A stretch of 37,111 nt of DNA, from assembly GCA_021464525.1 (NCBI GenBank), contig JADRCO010000338.1, positions 1 through 37,111 on the forward strand, written 5' to 3'. Under the pieces are notes generated by a model. The model had not been told where the DNA came from, did not search any database, and was given only the letters and a program-made list of their open reading frames with translations. Within the stretch, counting starts at the first letter, position 1. Each line of letters begins with the position of its first letter. The position numbers were made by a program, and so were the translations under genes. Below are positions 23,579-34,318 of the stretch, piece after piece. Origin of the DNA: Rhizophagus sp. LPA8_4_AMF (lineage: Eukaryota; Glomeromycota; Glomeromycetes; Glomerales; Glomeraceae).

Positions 23579-24610
23579 ATTTATTTTGTATTCTCTTTAT
23601 TTGCTATGCAAACCAAACGCGAAAATATTTACAATACGGAAACTGTATTTTCAGAAATATGGATATCTTTTATATATAAATGTTAAATCAACAAAAATTA
23701 TACGTCTTTAGCTCTTCGATCTAAACCCTACTCAACAAATACTTACCGTTGCATACAAAGCAAACAACACAAATATGGATATTTTGTTGCGAAAACAGTC
23801 TAGGAGAGAAAAAAACGTGAATTTGAAGATAATGTGTTACAATATATGTCGTCATATAATCAAATCATCAAATACGGCAATAACACTGCAAATTTTTTAT
23901 AGGTCATGTGCATAATATGCTCACAGTATGCTCACCTAGTCACCTTAAAGGAACTAAAGAAAATTTTTCGAAAAAAAAAGCCAGTTATTGCTTTAATAAG
24001 ATTATGAGCGATTTTTGTGACACATAAACACTGATCACATGAATTGTGGAACAAAAAAAAAAAATTCAAATTTCTAAAAATAAATTTTATTTAAATCTTT
24101 TTCCTCCGGGTTTACTCCTCATCCACTGAGATTTTCATTACTACAATGAAATTTCTTAAACAAATTTATTGTAGTTTGTAAAATTTTTACCAAGATCATC
24201 TAAAACTAAATATGAAATACTTTATGCAGCCAAGAAAAGGGTTATTCGATATAAATAGATTTAAACACTTAAATTTTTAGTAGCATAGCAGCACAAGTTT
24301 CAAAATGACTAATTTATCACCAGTAATATAATTTTGTACCACTCAATATATATTAAATATTGCAGTTATTAGAAGAAGCTGTAAACCCGCCATACAAAAA
24401 AGCAGATAGTGGTAAATAAAGCAAAGTGATATATCAATAAATTTAAACTCTCACCAAAAAGGTCTGTGGCTCACCAGCGAAAAATTATTTCCCTTCTTTC
24501 CGAAACTTGCTATTTTCTATTTCCAACCTCTTTCTTTGCGGAGAGCTTCCGTTCTTTATAATTTATCCTCCCCTTAAACTAAATTATAAAATAAAATTTA
24601 ATACTTTAAC
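23579..24610. other. Long intergenic region between HP1-like and ADAM genes
   Basis: About 1 kb separates two divergent starts. It must contain both promoters. A pyrimidine-rich stretch (about 24480-24570) precedes the ADAM start. The only coding signal is the short two-exon fragment at 24305-24419, listed separately. Confidence 0.5.
24305..24419 (+). CDS. Orphan short ORF or 5' gene fragment (23 residues, two exons)
   Basis: ATG at 24305 opens 6 codons to a CCA|GTAATA donor. An acceptor TATTGCAG at 24365 rejoins in phase and gives a peptide starting MTNLSPLLEEAVNPPYKK and ending at TAA 24417-24419. A second donor (AGTG|GTAAAT) lies just before the stop, so this may instead be the first two exons of a longer gene whose remainder I cannot find before the ADAM start at 24611. 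The composition is less AT-biased than its surroundings. It may be a truncated duplicate of a real gene. No family recognised. Confidence 0.25.
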
Positions 24611-27600
24611 ATGGAGGTAATACCCTCCTCGTCTCGTTTGTTACTCTGGTTTATAACTTCATTATTTGCTCTACTATTGTCTAGAGGTGAGAAGCTTTTT
24701 GTCTCTGACTTTAAAATTTTCTTTTTGAAGCAAAATTCGTTAACTCATTATATTCACATCTTAACCATTAACTTTAGCACATAGTGTGGTTCAGGAGCCC
24801 TTGACTTATTTGGAGTTCGTCACTAATCCTTCCATGGAAATACTCCCTAGGGATCGCTTTGAAAAAACAATAATTCGTAGAGATATATATGATGATAGTT
24901 CATTGAGACACGATGATTCATTGCGAATTCAGTTTGCTGCATTCAATCGTACGTTTAGCATTCACCTCGAGCCTAATTTAGATTTATTTCATCCAGAAGC
25001 AACAATTACTATCCATCATTCTAATAATACTAAAACAACAACGAGACTAAGACCCGAAGACCACAGACTATATAAGGGAGTCTTGCTGGACATTGACTCA
25101 ACTGAAACCAGACTAAGCGAAGACATTATTGGACTGAGAAGGAGGAGCTTATCAGAGGAACTATCTTATTCATCAGGAGTTCTCGGATGGGCAAGAATCC
25201 AAGTTCATGATGATGGCGGGTATGCTAAAGTTTATTTTATGAGAAATAGTTCAGAAGGATAGCACAATGAAAATTAATTTATATAAGTATGATAATTCAT
25301 AAGCCACAATTAATAAGCCACATAAAACAATTGAAGTTACTTGATAGTCTTTTACATTGATAGCTTGCCTTAAATTGCTATAGATGTTAATTTTTTTTCC
25401 TTTCTTTTTCTCCTCTTTTTTGATATTTAGTGAATATTTATTAACAATAATTTTTTTTTATTCTTACTATTATTTAGTGTAACTCAGTATAGGTAAGATG
25501 AATTTCTGCTACGTATTAACATAAAGTAAATTCTAATTTTTTTTTATTTTGTAAAATGTAGCAAAAATAATAGACATCCTCATTTTGAGGGAACGTTTAG
25601 TTTAAATAATGAATTGTATAGTATAAAATCAACCGAAAATTTTAAGTTAACTCAATTTAAAGATGATCCAGAAATACCTAATCCATCTGCACGTCATCCT
25701 GTTCATCGATCAGCTACTATGGTCATTTATCGTGACTCGGACATTAAAAATACTAAAAGATCATTGCAAGACGAAAGTCTTGTAGGGTCTTGTGCAATGG
25801 ATGATATTGTTAGCGTTGAAAATAGACGTCGCAATCGGATAATTGGATCTAATAATGATTGGAAATCCGGCCAATTAAAACCATGGTGGAATACCTTTTC
25901 AATTGGAGATCATGCATTGACGAAAAGGGACCTTACCGGTTGCCCTACTGGTAGAAAAATTGCTTACATGGCATGTATAATTTAATTATATAATTCTAAT
26001 TTGATCATGTTCTCATCGGGAATATAATCTTTAATTTATTTATAGGGAGCGGCTGCTGATTGTACATATGGTTAGTAAAGTTTTTGCATTTATATGTACG
26101 TAATTATTGTTTATAATTTTAATATTAACGTAGTTATTAAATAAAACTAATAATATTACAGTCACTAATTATAACTCCCCTGAGGCTGCTCGAAAACAAA
26201 TTCTTCAGGATTGGGGCACTGCCTCAGCCGTTTATGAAAAAACTTTTAATGTGACTCTCGGTCTTATTAAAATGGAGATCTTAAACCAAAATTGTCCCAA
26301 AACTCCCGATTCTACATATCCATTTAATCGACCATGTGAAGATAGTTATACTATAAACGATCGTCTTAACGACTTTAGCAAATGGAGGGGTACTTTTCGT
26401 AAGTAACAAAATTTATGATGTCTTTGTAAGATATATATATACATATTTAAAGTATCTATTATTATTAAAAGCGGATGATGGTGCGAGTTTATGGCATCTC
26501 ATGTCCAAATGCAAGTAAGTTAAATTAACATTTTTTATTAAAATAAATAAATATTTTAATGGTTTAACTAATACGTTTTATAAATCTTAGTACTGGTACT
26601 AAAGTCGGTGTTGCATGGTTGGGACAATTATGTCAAACGAAAGCAACTCTTCAAGGTAAAGTAATAATAATGATAATAATTTTATTAAATTAGCTGATTT
26701 TAATATTGATTCTATATTGCGTTATCTTTGCAGATCAAGGTCAGTTAGGACAGGCAACTGTATCTGGTACTGGCGTTTCTACTATTGTCAAAGATGAATG
26801 GAAGGTTGTTGCACATGAAGTTGGACATGGATTTGGTAATTACAATTTATTGCTTTAGAAATGTCAATTTGTTTTTTATATTTAAACCATTGACAAAATT
26901 ATTGTTGATTTAACTTAGGTGCTATTCATGACTGTCTTAACGAAAATTGTCCTTGCAATAATTGTGGCTGTTGTCCATTGAGTAATACAGTTTGTAGTGC
27001 TAATAATCAATATCTTATGAATCCAACAAGTAACGTGGTTACTGATCAATTCAGGTATTTTGATTATGATTTAATTAAATTTTATTAAGGTTTTTATAAT
27101 AACTCATAGTTAACTTTGATTTTCGACTTAGTCCATGTTCAATTACTGATGTATGTCAAGCTCTTCCTAATATTGGTGGTTGTCTTGAAGGTTTGTGACT
27201 CAATTAATATGTACATATTTTATTACATAAGATTTCTGAAACTAATTTGAATATTAAATATAGATCCCGGCACCAAATCCATCCTTAGTCAATCTATGTG
27301 TGGCAACGGATTGAAAGAAGACAATGAAGAATGCGATTGTATGTTGTAGTTTTTATGACGTAAAGCTAAAGAAGTGGCAAAATTAGAACCAATCATACAT
27401 TGACCTATATTTAACAAAGTTACAGTACTCATTAGATTTTTACTTTTAAAATGTATGTATAGGTGGTACTAGTGCCGATTGCGCCAATGATCCCTGTTGC
27501 GACGGTGCAACATGTAAGTTGAAGGGTAATGCAGTTTGCGAGTAAGTAAAATAATTTCCATATATTTAAGATATAATAATTTGATTTAGACAAATTATTA

Positions 27601-28795
27601 ATATGATTGTATTGTTCCATTAGTGACAAGAACGATATGTGTTGTAGAAATTGTCAATATAAACCTGCTAATGAGATTTGCCGACCTGCCAGTTCGAATT
27701 GCGACATTTCTGAAGTTTGTAATGGAACATCTGGCGTTTGTCCGCCTGATAAACATGTTGAAGATGGAACCACCTGTGCACCTAATCTTGCATGCGCCGG
27801 AGGTCAATGTACATCTAGAGATAATCAATGCCTTTTACGTGGTAGTCGCATGGGGATTACGAAAGCTTGCTCAGCTTTATCCGATACATCTTGCACTATA
27901 AGTTGCGCTAATCCGAACGATACAAATTCATGTCTTCAAATGAGCGGGTATTTCGTGGATGGTACTCCGTGTGGGTTTGGAGGAAAATGTAACAAAGGAC
28001 AATGTGGCAGTGGTTCTATAGGTAAGTGTATTCATTATATATGTGACCACAGCACGAAAGATTTCACGATTATTTTAATATATATCGCTCTTTCAATATA
28101 ACTAGGTAATACTCTTTCAAGCTGGTTTAATCAAAATAAAAAAATTGCAATTCCGATTGCGGCAATATTAGGATCACTTGTGTTATGTTGGTACGTAAAT
28201 AGAATATTTTATGAATTACCATTCATATATATTATTAATCTACTTACATAATTCATTACTTTCTATTTGTAGTTTAATACAGTGCGCATTTCGTTGTTGT
28301 AAAAAGCGACGACCTCAAGCGTCAAAATTACGTGTTCCTTCTCTACCTCCAGATGATAGATATTCAAGGTCAAATAATTATAGTAATTATAATAATTACG
28401 GTAATAGTTATAATACACGTAATGGTAGTAATTGGGTTGATCCAACACCATATAACGGTTATGAGGGAAGATCCGTACCACCTATGCCAACACCAATACC
28501 AGCACATCAACAGCAACGTTCACGTTCTCCAGATTATACATATGCTGGAACAGGTCTAATACACCCACTACCGTTACAATCATCTCAAAGACCAAATGTA
28601 TTTGATAGATCTCAAGTATCTCCTGTGTCTCCTGTGTCTCCACGTTCAACGAATTTAAGATCACCGAGTTCGCCTAGCTCACCAAATTCAAATTCATTAC
28701 GAAATCAATTTGTGGATGAAACGCATTATAATGGACCAAGGACTTATAATTATCCAACGAACAATGATCGTCAATATACATATAGACGTCAATAG
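24611..28795 (+). CDS. ADAM-family metalloprotease-disintegrin, membrane-anchored
   Basis: Fifteen exons: 24611-24686, 24778-25219, 25562-25970, 26046-26070, 26162-26398, 26472-26514, 26591-26655, 26734-26835, 26919-27054, 27132-27190, 27264-27338, 27463-27541, 27624-28021, 28106-28190 and 28273-28795; 917 residues. Order: signal peptide (LLLWFITSLFALLLS), prodomain (to about 300) and a reprolysin-type catalytic domain with H460-E461-V-G-H464-G-F-G-A-I-H470-D and the Met-turn YLMNPTS. A Cys-rich disintegrin domain follows (CDCGTSADC, DPCCDGATCKLK, CDISEVCNGTSGVCPPD), then a Cys-rich region, a membrane helix at about 728-750, a Cys/Arg-rich stop-transfer, and a Tyr/Asn/Ser/Pro-rich cytosolic tail of about 165 residues. 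Intron 3 is ambiguous: a GC donor (25971) with acceptor 26045, as listed, or GT donor 25975 with acceptor 26049. Both keep the frame and length. Fungal ADAMs are poorly studied; fission yeast Mde10 acts in spore formation. Confidence 0.9.
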
Positions 28796-29156
28796 CTAAT
28801 ATAAGAACTTAATTAACAAATATAATAGAAATTCCTTATCCTCCCTTTTTTTCAATCATTGTATTTGTACAGTATATTCCCGGTTTCACATATTACGATA
28901 TTATTACATGTAGAAGAATTTTTTTTTTTCCTCGCATTATATATATTCCTTTTTCAATTTAATTATTACTTAATTACTTGGGTATCGGGTACAACCAATA
29001 TTTTTATTTTTTTAAAAAAAATATTTTTAAAATTAATTTATAAAAGCTCGTCTTTTATACTATTATAATTATAATTATGTAATTTAACAAAAAAATGCAA
29101 TGTTTAAGAGAATAGACTGAAATTTTAAAAATGATTGGTTAATAAAATTAGATCAT
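28796..29156. other. Intergenic spacer (ADAM 3' flank / F-box promoter)
   Basis: A 361-bp T- and A-rich spacer between two genes on the plus strand. It holds poly(T) and AAAAAAATATTTTT-like runs near 28920 and 29010, and no supported gene. Confidence 0.5.
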
Positions 29157-30638
29157 ATGAATGATCGACAGATTAAATACGTTATTTTGTTATTTAAATT
29201 GTTCAATATAATGCTTCCAAAAGAATGCATTAAGGATATATTTGAATCGATATATGATGATTACAAAACTTTATATTCATGTCTATTAGTAAATCGGTTG
29301 TTCTGTAGAATTATTGTTCCAATTTTGTGGAGAAATACTTGGTATTTCGGGTACAACGATCATATCATAATCAGTCTATCAAGAACGTACTTTTCGTGTT
29401 TAACAGATGAATCAAAGGAACTTATCAAAAATAACAACATAGATATTTCTCCACCAACGCAACATTCGCCTTTATTTAATTATATTGAGTATTGCCAGTA
29501 TATATATTTTCAACAAATAAGGTGCATGTCGCATGCAAAACTTTTACAAGAAGAATTCATTAAATTATTTTTGACCCGATGTACAAAAATAGTTCATCTG
29601 GATTTTCCTTATTGTCCACGTGGAATTGAAAATATTTGTTTGAACTCAAGCCTTTCACATTTGTGTGAATTACATTGTGATACCATCACATCATCAGAAA
29701 TTTTTTTTGAACTTTCCAAAACGTGTCATAAGATACAAAGGCTTTACATTAGTACATGTGATGATGATATTGAAGGGTTGGCAACTTTAATAAAAGTACA
29801 ACATGAATTACAATTTGTTTATTTGAGATCTGATGACAGTCAAGGAGTACCAAATGAGAGAATCGGAGAAGCATTGGCGATACAAGCGAATACTTTAATG
29901 CATATACGATTTTGTGGTCAAATATGTATTCCATATAATGCTTTCTATTCTTTCATAAATCTGAAAAGATTGGAATTGGAATTATTTGAAGAAATTGACG
30001 CAAGATTATCAGATGCGGCTTATTTTCCTAAATTGAAAGTGCTGGAAATTAAGTATAATAAATTGACACCATTTGAAGTTTACACAAATCTCATTGGGAA
30101 AACTGAAGGTACTCTCGTTAGGATTTATTGGAATTATATTAATACTCCGCCTACGACTTTATCTTTACGTAAATATATTCAAACAGTTATTAATAATTGT
30201 CCAAATCTTGAATTCGTAACAATATGGTATCAAGATTCAATACTAGATGATTTAAACCAACTATTGATTTCTAGCTTAAAATTAAAGGGACTTAAAATAA
30301 TATTTTATTGTACATCTGACATAGACAAATTATTCAATTTGTTAGCAGATAAGGCTCCTCTTTCTTTAACAATTTTATGTTTGGATGAAGTTAATTATTA
30401 CCATAATTCTTTATTATCAATTGAGAATTTGGATAAATTATTAAAAATGTGGATTGATAGACCACCACTTTTATTATATATTTGGAGTCAATTAAGACAA
30501 AGTTTAGAATTATTAAAAGTCGTGGACGGTTATCTTAATGATGATGTGCTGAATGATTTTGATTATCTTTATTCTTTGGATTGTGTAGAGGTAATAAGAA
30601 AGTCTTGGGAAATTGAAATACCTTATGGATATATTTAA
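29157..30638 (+). CDS. F-box protein of the Rhizophagus-type expanded family
   Basis: A single exon encodes 493 residues from ATG 29157; Met19 (ATG 29211) is an equally good start because the family usually begins right before the F-box. The F-box is at about residues 19-60 (LPKECIKDIFESIYDDYKTL, SCLLVNRLFCRIIVPILWRN). The rest is an irregular leucine-rich solenoid of alternating helices and strands (LCELHCDTITSSEIFFELSK, FINLKRLELELFEEIDARL, LKVLEIKYNKLTPFEVYTN) without a strict LRR consensus. F-box proteins bind Skp1 and present targets to SCF ubiquitin ligases; the target is unknown. The lack of introns among intron-rich neighbours fits a recently duplicated or retrocopied family member. 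Confidence 0.82.
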   Translation: MNDRQIKYVILLFKLFNIMLPKECIKDIFESIYDDYKTLYSCLLVNRLFCRIIVPILWRNTWYFGYNDHIIISLSRTYFSCLTDESKELIKNNNIDISPPTQHSPLFNYIEYCQYIYFQQIRCMSHAKLLQEEFIKLFLTRCTKIVHLDFPYCPRGIENICLNSSLSHLCELHCDTITSSEIFFELSKTCHKIQRLYISTCDDDIEGLATLIKVQHELQFVYLRSDDSQGVPNERIGEALAIQANTLMHIRFCGQICIPYNAFYSFINLKRLELELFEEIDARLSDAAYFPKLKVLEIKYNKLTPFEVYTNLIGKTEGTLVRIYWNYINTPPTTLSLRKYIQTVINNCPNLEFVTIWYQDSILDDLNQLLISSLKLKGLKIIFYCTSDIDKLFNLLADKAPLSLTILCLDEVNYYHNSLLSIENLDKLLKMWIDRPPLLLYIWSQLRQSLELLKVVDGYLNDDVLNDFDYLYSLDCVEVIRKSWEIEIPYGYI

Positions 30639-30710
30639 TGATACCTTATATTAGTTAAAAGTTTGAAATAAAGTTTGAAATTATTTTAACGAATTAGCAA
30701 ATGAAAAGCA

Positions 30711-31262
30711 TTCATATTGCATAAAAGTTTGTAAATTTCTAATGAAGTCACCCAATCTTTCATAGATTTTATACTATAAATAAAAAAAAATATTTATAAG
30801 ATGTAAAAAAATTATCTGATTATAAAGCATGGTAACTTTTAAGATTATTTTTTATATTTATTCACATATAGATAACCTTTTGAATTTCAAATATAGTACA
30901 CTTTTATTTACATTTTTAATAATAAACTACAATTGATTAACTTTCAAATAAAAAAAATTTTATTACAATCTATTAAAAATTGACGGACTTGTATATAGCT
31001 TAAAAAATGCCTATTTTTACTATGTTTTACTATTATTTAAAAATCTGTCAATTTTCAATAGATTTTAATACTTTAAATGCAATTAAAATTGTATAAAATA
31101 ATCCTAAAAAGTTGGTATAATTTACAATTAAACAATTTTTTTTCATACTTTAAAATATCCTTTTATTATTTAAAATTTAAAATCTATAATGGACTAGCTT
31201 TCAAATAAAAAAAATTTTGCGTAATTTCGTTAGAAATTTACCAAACTTTTATGCAATATGAA
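30711..31262. repeat. Decayed long inverted-repeat element
   Basis: Arms 30711-30746 and 31226-31262 are inverted copies: TTCATATTGCATAAAAGTTT then GTAAATTTCTAATGAA on the left, matched on the right with one indel and one substitution. Similarity trails inward (CATAGATTTTATA against TATAGATTTTAAA). A second inverted pair sits inside (30967-30990 and 31041-31064, about 3 mismatches in 24). CTTTCAAATAAAAAAAATTT occurs directly at 30941 and 31199. This suggests an old MITE or foldback element, perhaps nested. No transposase. It lies between convergent genes. Confidence 0.55.
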
Positions 31263-31385
31263 ATTCACCAAGCATTTTAAAAAAATCCAGTAATTTATTG
31301 TAGATATTAAATCTTAATATATCAAGGTAAGATTTTAAATTTATCAAAAATTTATAATTTTTATTAACAATTTTTACGTTTTTAT

Positions 31386-34139
31386 TTAATCTAATAATTT
31401 ACTACCTTCATTTAACCACCAATTAACACCAACATTTTTTTTAGTATAATCAATTTCATTGCTAAGTACTTCAAATAAAACTTTTTGTAAAGCAAATAAT
31501 CCAATATTGCTATTACTTTCATTTTCATTTTCATGTTCTTTTTCTTGTTTAAAAAACTCTTTAATTTTTGTTAGTAAAGTTTCCATAAATATTAAATTAA
31601 TAGATTTAATTTGATCTATTAAAGTTAAAAGTAGATGGCCTTTTTTTAAATATAATATTGCTTTAAGTAAATTTTCTTGTTCATCTTGTTTTTTTTGTTG
31701 TTCAAATACTTTTGGTTTTTGATTTGTTTGTTCTTGTTGGTTTATTAATTGTTGTTCTAAATCTTTATTTGTTATATTTTGTGAAATTTTTGAAATAGAA
31801 CCTAACAAAAAAAAATAAATAAATAAATAAATAAATAATCTTTAATATTTTCTTAAAAAAAACTAATTCTTCTTATAAAATATTAATTACCGGTATTAGA
31901 ATTACTAATACTTTCAATTTTCTTTATAAGTATTTCTAGGCATAACCAAACTAAAGTATCATCAATATCTGATAATGATTTTAAAACAACTGTATAAGCA
32001 ATTCTAAGTTGTCTAATATCGATTTTTGATGGATACATCTACAAAATTAAAATAAATTAATTTGTATATATCTTTTTTAGAAAAAAAAATCCCTTACATT
32101 ACTTACTGATAATATGTAATTACAATAATATAAACTTAATTCTTTTATAACTCTTTTCTGATTATAAAATATTGATAATATAACAGCATTTGCTGATTCA
32201 AATATATTATTATCATCATTGTCCAACAAAATTCTGTAAATCCAATTATTTAATTATCATTAAGAATAATTTTTTTTTTAAGATAAAAAAAATCATTTTT
32301 AAAAAGGATACTTATCAAACGCTGGTAATATATGATTTTCCAAATAATTATCATCTAATACTTTAACAACTTGTTCAATAACAAGTAAATAATAAACGAT
32401 TCTACATTTTTCATGAGGTTTATAAACATAAACATTCATATCTAATTCAATATTTTTTATAATATCAATCATTTCTTCTGAATTATTATTTACAATTATT
32501 TGATTTAATATATTAAAAAATACTTTTTTATATACTGAAAATCCATATAATGAAAATGTTGATGTTATAAAATATAGGTAAGAGTATGACAATAAAATCA
32601 TCATTCTTTCTACAAAAGTAATAAATGTTACTTAAAAATTACAAGATAAACATCAATTTAATTAATACATATATTTGTATATTTTTAACTTACCTTGATT
32701 TTTATAAATATGTGGCTCAAATAATGATCTATCAGCAATGGACTTAAATATCATTGTAATTGTAAATAAAATAAACTTAAAAACTTGCCAAACGAGTTTC
32801 ATATTTTCTTTATTTTCAGGGTCTACACAATTAATTAGTTTCAGTTAAATTAAAAAATATAGCAATTTAAATTTTTATATATATTTACCTAAGGAATCTT
32901 CTTTTGTTAAACTAAGCGTAGGAGACTCATCCCATGATTTATATAGATTAATGGAAAATTTATTAATCCTAATTAAATTTTTTGTACAAGTCAGTAAAGT
33001 AAATATAAATAATTTTTTTTTCATAGATTTACAATACCTTAAAAGTAAAGAAGAAATATCATTATTATTGACAACTTGAGTTAATTTTGATATTGCCAAT
33101 GAAATTTTTGATAGTTCCATGAAAAATATATCGTTAACTTTTTCTTCAAGAACTTTAAACGACTTAACCTTTTTTTACTTAATAGTATTAATAATTATAA
33201 AGAACTTTAAAAAACCAAAATATTTATATACACTTACATTCCAACTCTGATTTTTAGTTATATCTTGTTCAATTTCATCAAGAAATTTGCTATCTTGAAA
33301 TAATCGAGGATTTTCCAACACAACACTCATCAACAAATGCATCAATCTTGCCTAGTATAAACAAAATTAATAATTTTAACATCATAAATTAAATTAACTT
33401 ATATCTATTACCTTTGAATTTAATCCTCTTAATTGTGCTATCGAAATGAACGAAATACATTGTGCACATATAAAAGTTACAGTTTCTTTCTTTGCATCTA
33501 AATTAAAATAATTAACATATTTAATTTTATGGTACATCTATAAAAAAAATTATTATTTTACCTTCATTGACCTGATCAACTATAGAATCAATACTTTTCA
33601 GAAAAGCATTTTCTACTTCAGAGATAAGTTCACCGATTTTTTTTCTTTTTTTATTTGATTTCAAAAGTTGATACCCATTCCTATGAATTTTTTTAATAAA
33701 AAAAAAATAAAAAAGTATTGTTTATATTCAAAGTCTTGCTTATAAATCAACTGGTAGCTGATGGCCACTATTCATACAAAATAATCCAATTTAACGTAAT
33801 TAATTACAAGAAACCAGCCAAACCGACAAATCCTAAGAAATTATTTTCATCTTCAAATACACTCAGTAAAGCTCTAACCCATTCAACTTTATCATTTTTA
33901 CAAAGTCGACTATCATTAAGTTTTTTATTACTTGTATACTGCAGCATATAAAATATTGCCAACCCTTTATTAAAAGTATACTCTTTATCAATTTCATTTT
34001 CAGAAGAAATAAAATCTTTTAAAATATCCTTAATAAATGAAAGAGATGATGAAGAATTTAGAAGTATTTTTGAAATACTTGCATGGGACTCTCTATAAAA
34101 ATTAGTGGTTTGTAAAATTGTTGCTTTGTCTCGCGACAT
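31386..34139 (-). CDS. Helical-repeat protein, possible Pex8-like peroxin
   Basis: Eleven exons in transcript order: 34139-33808, 33680-33562, 33497-33412, 33351-33238, 33168-33038, 32968-32889, 32822-32694, 32609-32312, 32233-32107, 32038-31891 and 31801-31386; 659 residues, almost entirely predicted helix. Blocks of note: ARLMHLLMSVVLENP, VYYLLVIEQVVKVLDDNYLE with HILPAFDK, IFESANAVILSIFYNQ, MYPSKIDIRQLRIAYTVVLK, and at the end VNWWLNEGSKLLD. Size and the order of the last blocks (ESA.AV.L..F, YP..I..RQLR.AY, WW...G) recall from memory the fungal peroxin Pex8, which works inside peroxisomes in import-receptor recycling. This is a tentative match. Pex8 proteins usually end in a PTS1 such as SKL; here SKL is followed by Leu-Asp, so a standard PTS1 is missing. 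The 69-nt intron at 32969-33037 keeps the frame if retained (682 residues). Confidence 0.6.
31813..31838. repeat. (AAAT)n microsatellite in the last intron of the Pex8-like gene
   Basis: About six AAAT units lie inside the last intron (31802-31890), next to its polypyrimidine/poly(A) stretch. Likely polymorphic; no function implied. Confidence 0.6.
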
Positions 34140-34318
34140 AGTTGGGCAAAATAGTGTTTTAGATCGGTGAGCATTTTTTAAAAATTTGTAACGCCGATCT
34201 ACAATCACGTGAATTAGTGTCTAACATAATTTTGCACGTGATGTCGTGTTAAACATATAAAAGTGATCTTTTCCAAAAAGATCTTGCATTAATTTTTACG
34301 TGACTGACTTTATTAGCC
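34140..34318. promoter_or_regulatory. 179-bp bidirectional promoter with two CACGTG boxes
   Basis: This interval separates the divergent starts of the Pex8-like gene and the MTA1-like gene. It holds CACGTG at 34206-34211 (full TCACGTGA at 34205-34212) and at 34235-34240, 29 bp apart, and TATAAAAG at 34256-34263, 56 bp before the MTA1-like ATG. Paired E-boxes suggest bHLH control, by inference. Confidence 0.5.
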
